From contig NZ_FTRU01000007.1 in the NCBI RefSeq assembly GCF_900148495.1, forward strand, positions 310,001 through 374,000: a stretch of DNA of 64,000 nucleotides, in the 5' to 3' direction. How positions within the stretch are numbered: the first letter of the stretch is position 1; every line of letters starts with the position of its first letter. A program made the position numbers and the translations under genes. Of the stretch, positions 63,249 through 64,000 are shown piece by piece. Source of the DNA: Negativibacillus massiliensis (GTDB taxonomy: Bacteria; Bacillota; Clostridia; Oscillospirales; Ruminococcaceae). A model generated the notes under the pieces. It worked only from the letters and a program-made list of their open reading frames with translations, searched no databases and had not been told where the DNA came from.

Positions 63249-64000
63249 TTATACGGCAATATCCAGTTCATCGGCATAGCCGAGAACGTATTCAATCGTC
63301 TGCTGGTATTCGTCCCTGTATTTGAAGACGATTTCGATTGCATGGTTTTCGTGAATCAGAATGCGGTCAACAAGGGACATCAGCACACGGCGGTTCAGTT
63401 CTTCGACGTTTTCATACTGCTTGAAAAGCGTTACCCAGTTCCGTTCGGTCGTGCCGGTTGTCACCGTCTGCTTCATTTCTTTTTTGACCCGCAGAAGTGC
63501 CTCCTGTTTGTCCTCAATGATTTTGGTGTAGCTGCTGCGGAACTCGAAGTATTCCGATTTATCAATGACGCCGCCGATGAAGTTCTCGTAAAGCCCCAGC
63601 TTGAGCTTTTGGTACCGTTCAATCTCTTCCTCGATTTTGGCGATCTGAGCTTCGTAATTGAAAGCCTTACGGCTCTGAGACGGAAGCCGTTCTATCATCG
63701 CAAGCGCGTGTTCCAGATTGATGACAAGCTCGATCTGGTCATGAATGGCACGGAAGACCTTCTCTTCAACCTCTTTTGCGGCGATGCTGTGCGGGCTGCA
63801 CGTCCGGGTGTGCTTATTGGTGGAGCAGACGTAGTAGATATACTTTTTCGTCTTCGACGGGACGGTCTTGCGGATCATTGGCTGCTGACAGTCTCCGCAG
63901 AACAGGAAGCCGGAAAACAGATGCGCTTCGTCCTGATCGGGCGAACAGCGCATATCCCGCTGCATCATGACCTTGACTGCCATGAAGTCCTCGTAGGACA
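63249..64000 (-). CDS. Large serine recombinase C, partial (N-terminal part off the right edge)
   Basis: C-terminal ~250 residues of a third large serine recombinase: zinc ribbon (LFSGFLFCGDCQQPMIRK, later CSTNKHTRTCSPHSI), a coiled coil (about 140 residues) and the final beta segment (IEIVFKYRDEYQQTIEYVLG). The frame continues beyond 64000, so the catalytic domain is not visible. It would be the first gene of the recombinase cluster seen here. Confidence 0.9.
   Translation of the reverse strand, partial: SYEDFMAVKVMMQRDMRCSPDQDEAHLFSGFLFCGDCQQPMIRKTVPSKTKKYIYYVCSTNKHTRTCSPHSIAAKEVEEKVFRAIHDQIELVINLEHALAMIERLPSQSRKAFNYEAQIAKIEEEIERYQKLKLGLYENFIGGVIDKSEYFEFRSSYTKIIEDKQEALLRVKKEMKQTVTTGTTERNWVTLFKQYENVEELNRRVLMSLVDRILIHENHAIEIVFKYRDEYQQTIEYVLGYADELDIAV

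Overview
The window looks like a gut-type Clostridia chromosome (Firmicutes; family not determinable from sequence alone). Evidence: low-to-middle GC, strong AGGAGG ribosome sites, sigma-A promoters with 16-17 bp spacers, an archaeal/eukaryal-type ProRS, and a Tn1549/CTn-like conjugative element with its usual small hypothetical proteins.

1-7.29 kb is chromosomal backbone: proS (cut by the left edge) and an acyl carrier protein on the minus strand; aroE-aroK on the plus strand; then a ~1 kb gene-free stretch packed with hairpins; a 5'-truncated cation/proton antiporter; a GNAT acetyltransferase; and, on the minus strand, an ECF transporter S component followed by a uridine-kinase-like P-loop kinase.

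7.29 kb to beyond 64 kb is an integrated conjugative element (ICE). Its left boundary is the 3' part of a tRNA-Arg(CCU) gene (anticodon loop to CCA), followed by a tyrosine integrase and excisionase-like HTH proteins. Next come an orphan MazF-like toxin, an unknown 363-aa gene flanked by two near-identical Xre genes, a divergent regulator region with clear promoters and operator-like repeats, an Xre/ImmA pair, and a DUF3791-DUF3990-DUF3791 cassette that resembles toxin-antitoxin modules.

16.5-35.3 kb is a defence island transcribed leftward: a small Xre gene, brxA, brxB, brxC, a SEFIR-domain protein, pglX, pglZ, brxL (together a complete type 1 BREX set), then a GmrSD/BrxU-like type IV nuclease and a PHP-SMC-like ATPase (TrlF-like). 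The SEFIR gene sits tightly inside the BREX operon, between brxC and pglX, with 5 and 10 bp gaps. This is the most interesting gene arrangement in the window.

35.7-57.9 kb is the conjugation module, also mostly leftward: relaxase, MobC, a 2719-aa methylase/helicase, accessory proteins, topoisomerase III, DUF4366, DUF4315, an NlpC/P60 peptidase, VirB4, PrgI and a VirB6/TrbL-like protein. The next gene, Maff2, survives only as its 3' end.

57.99-64 kb contains nested insertions. Maff2 is cut by an element whose large serine recombinase gene has itself lost its N-terminal catalytic half. The break abuts a second set of recombinase genes: a small resolvase-like protein with Ala at the catalytic Ser position, two complete large serine recombinases, and a third that runs off the right edge. 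The coupling protein and the intact tRNA end of the ICE are expected beyond the window.
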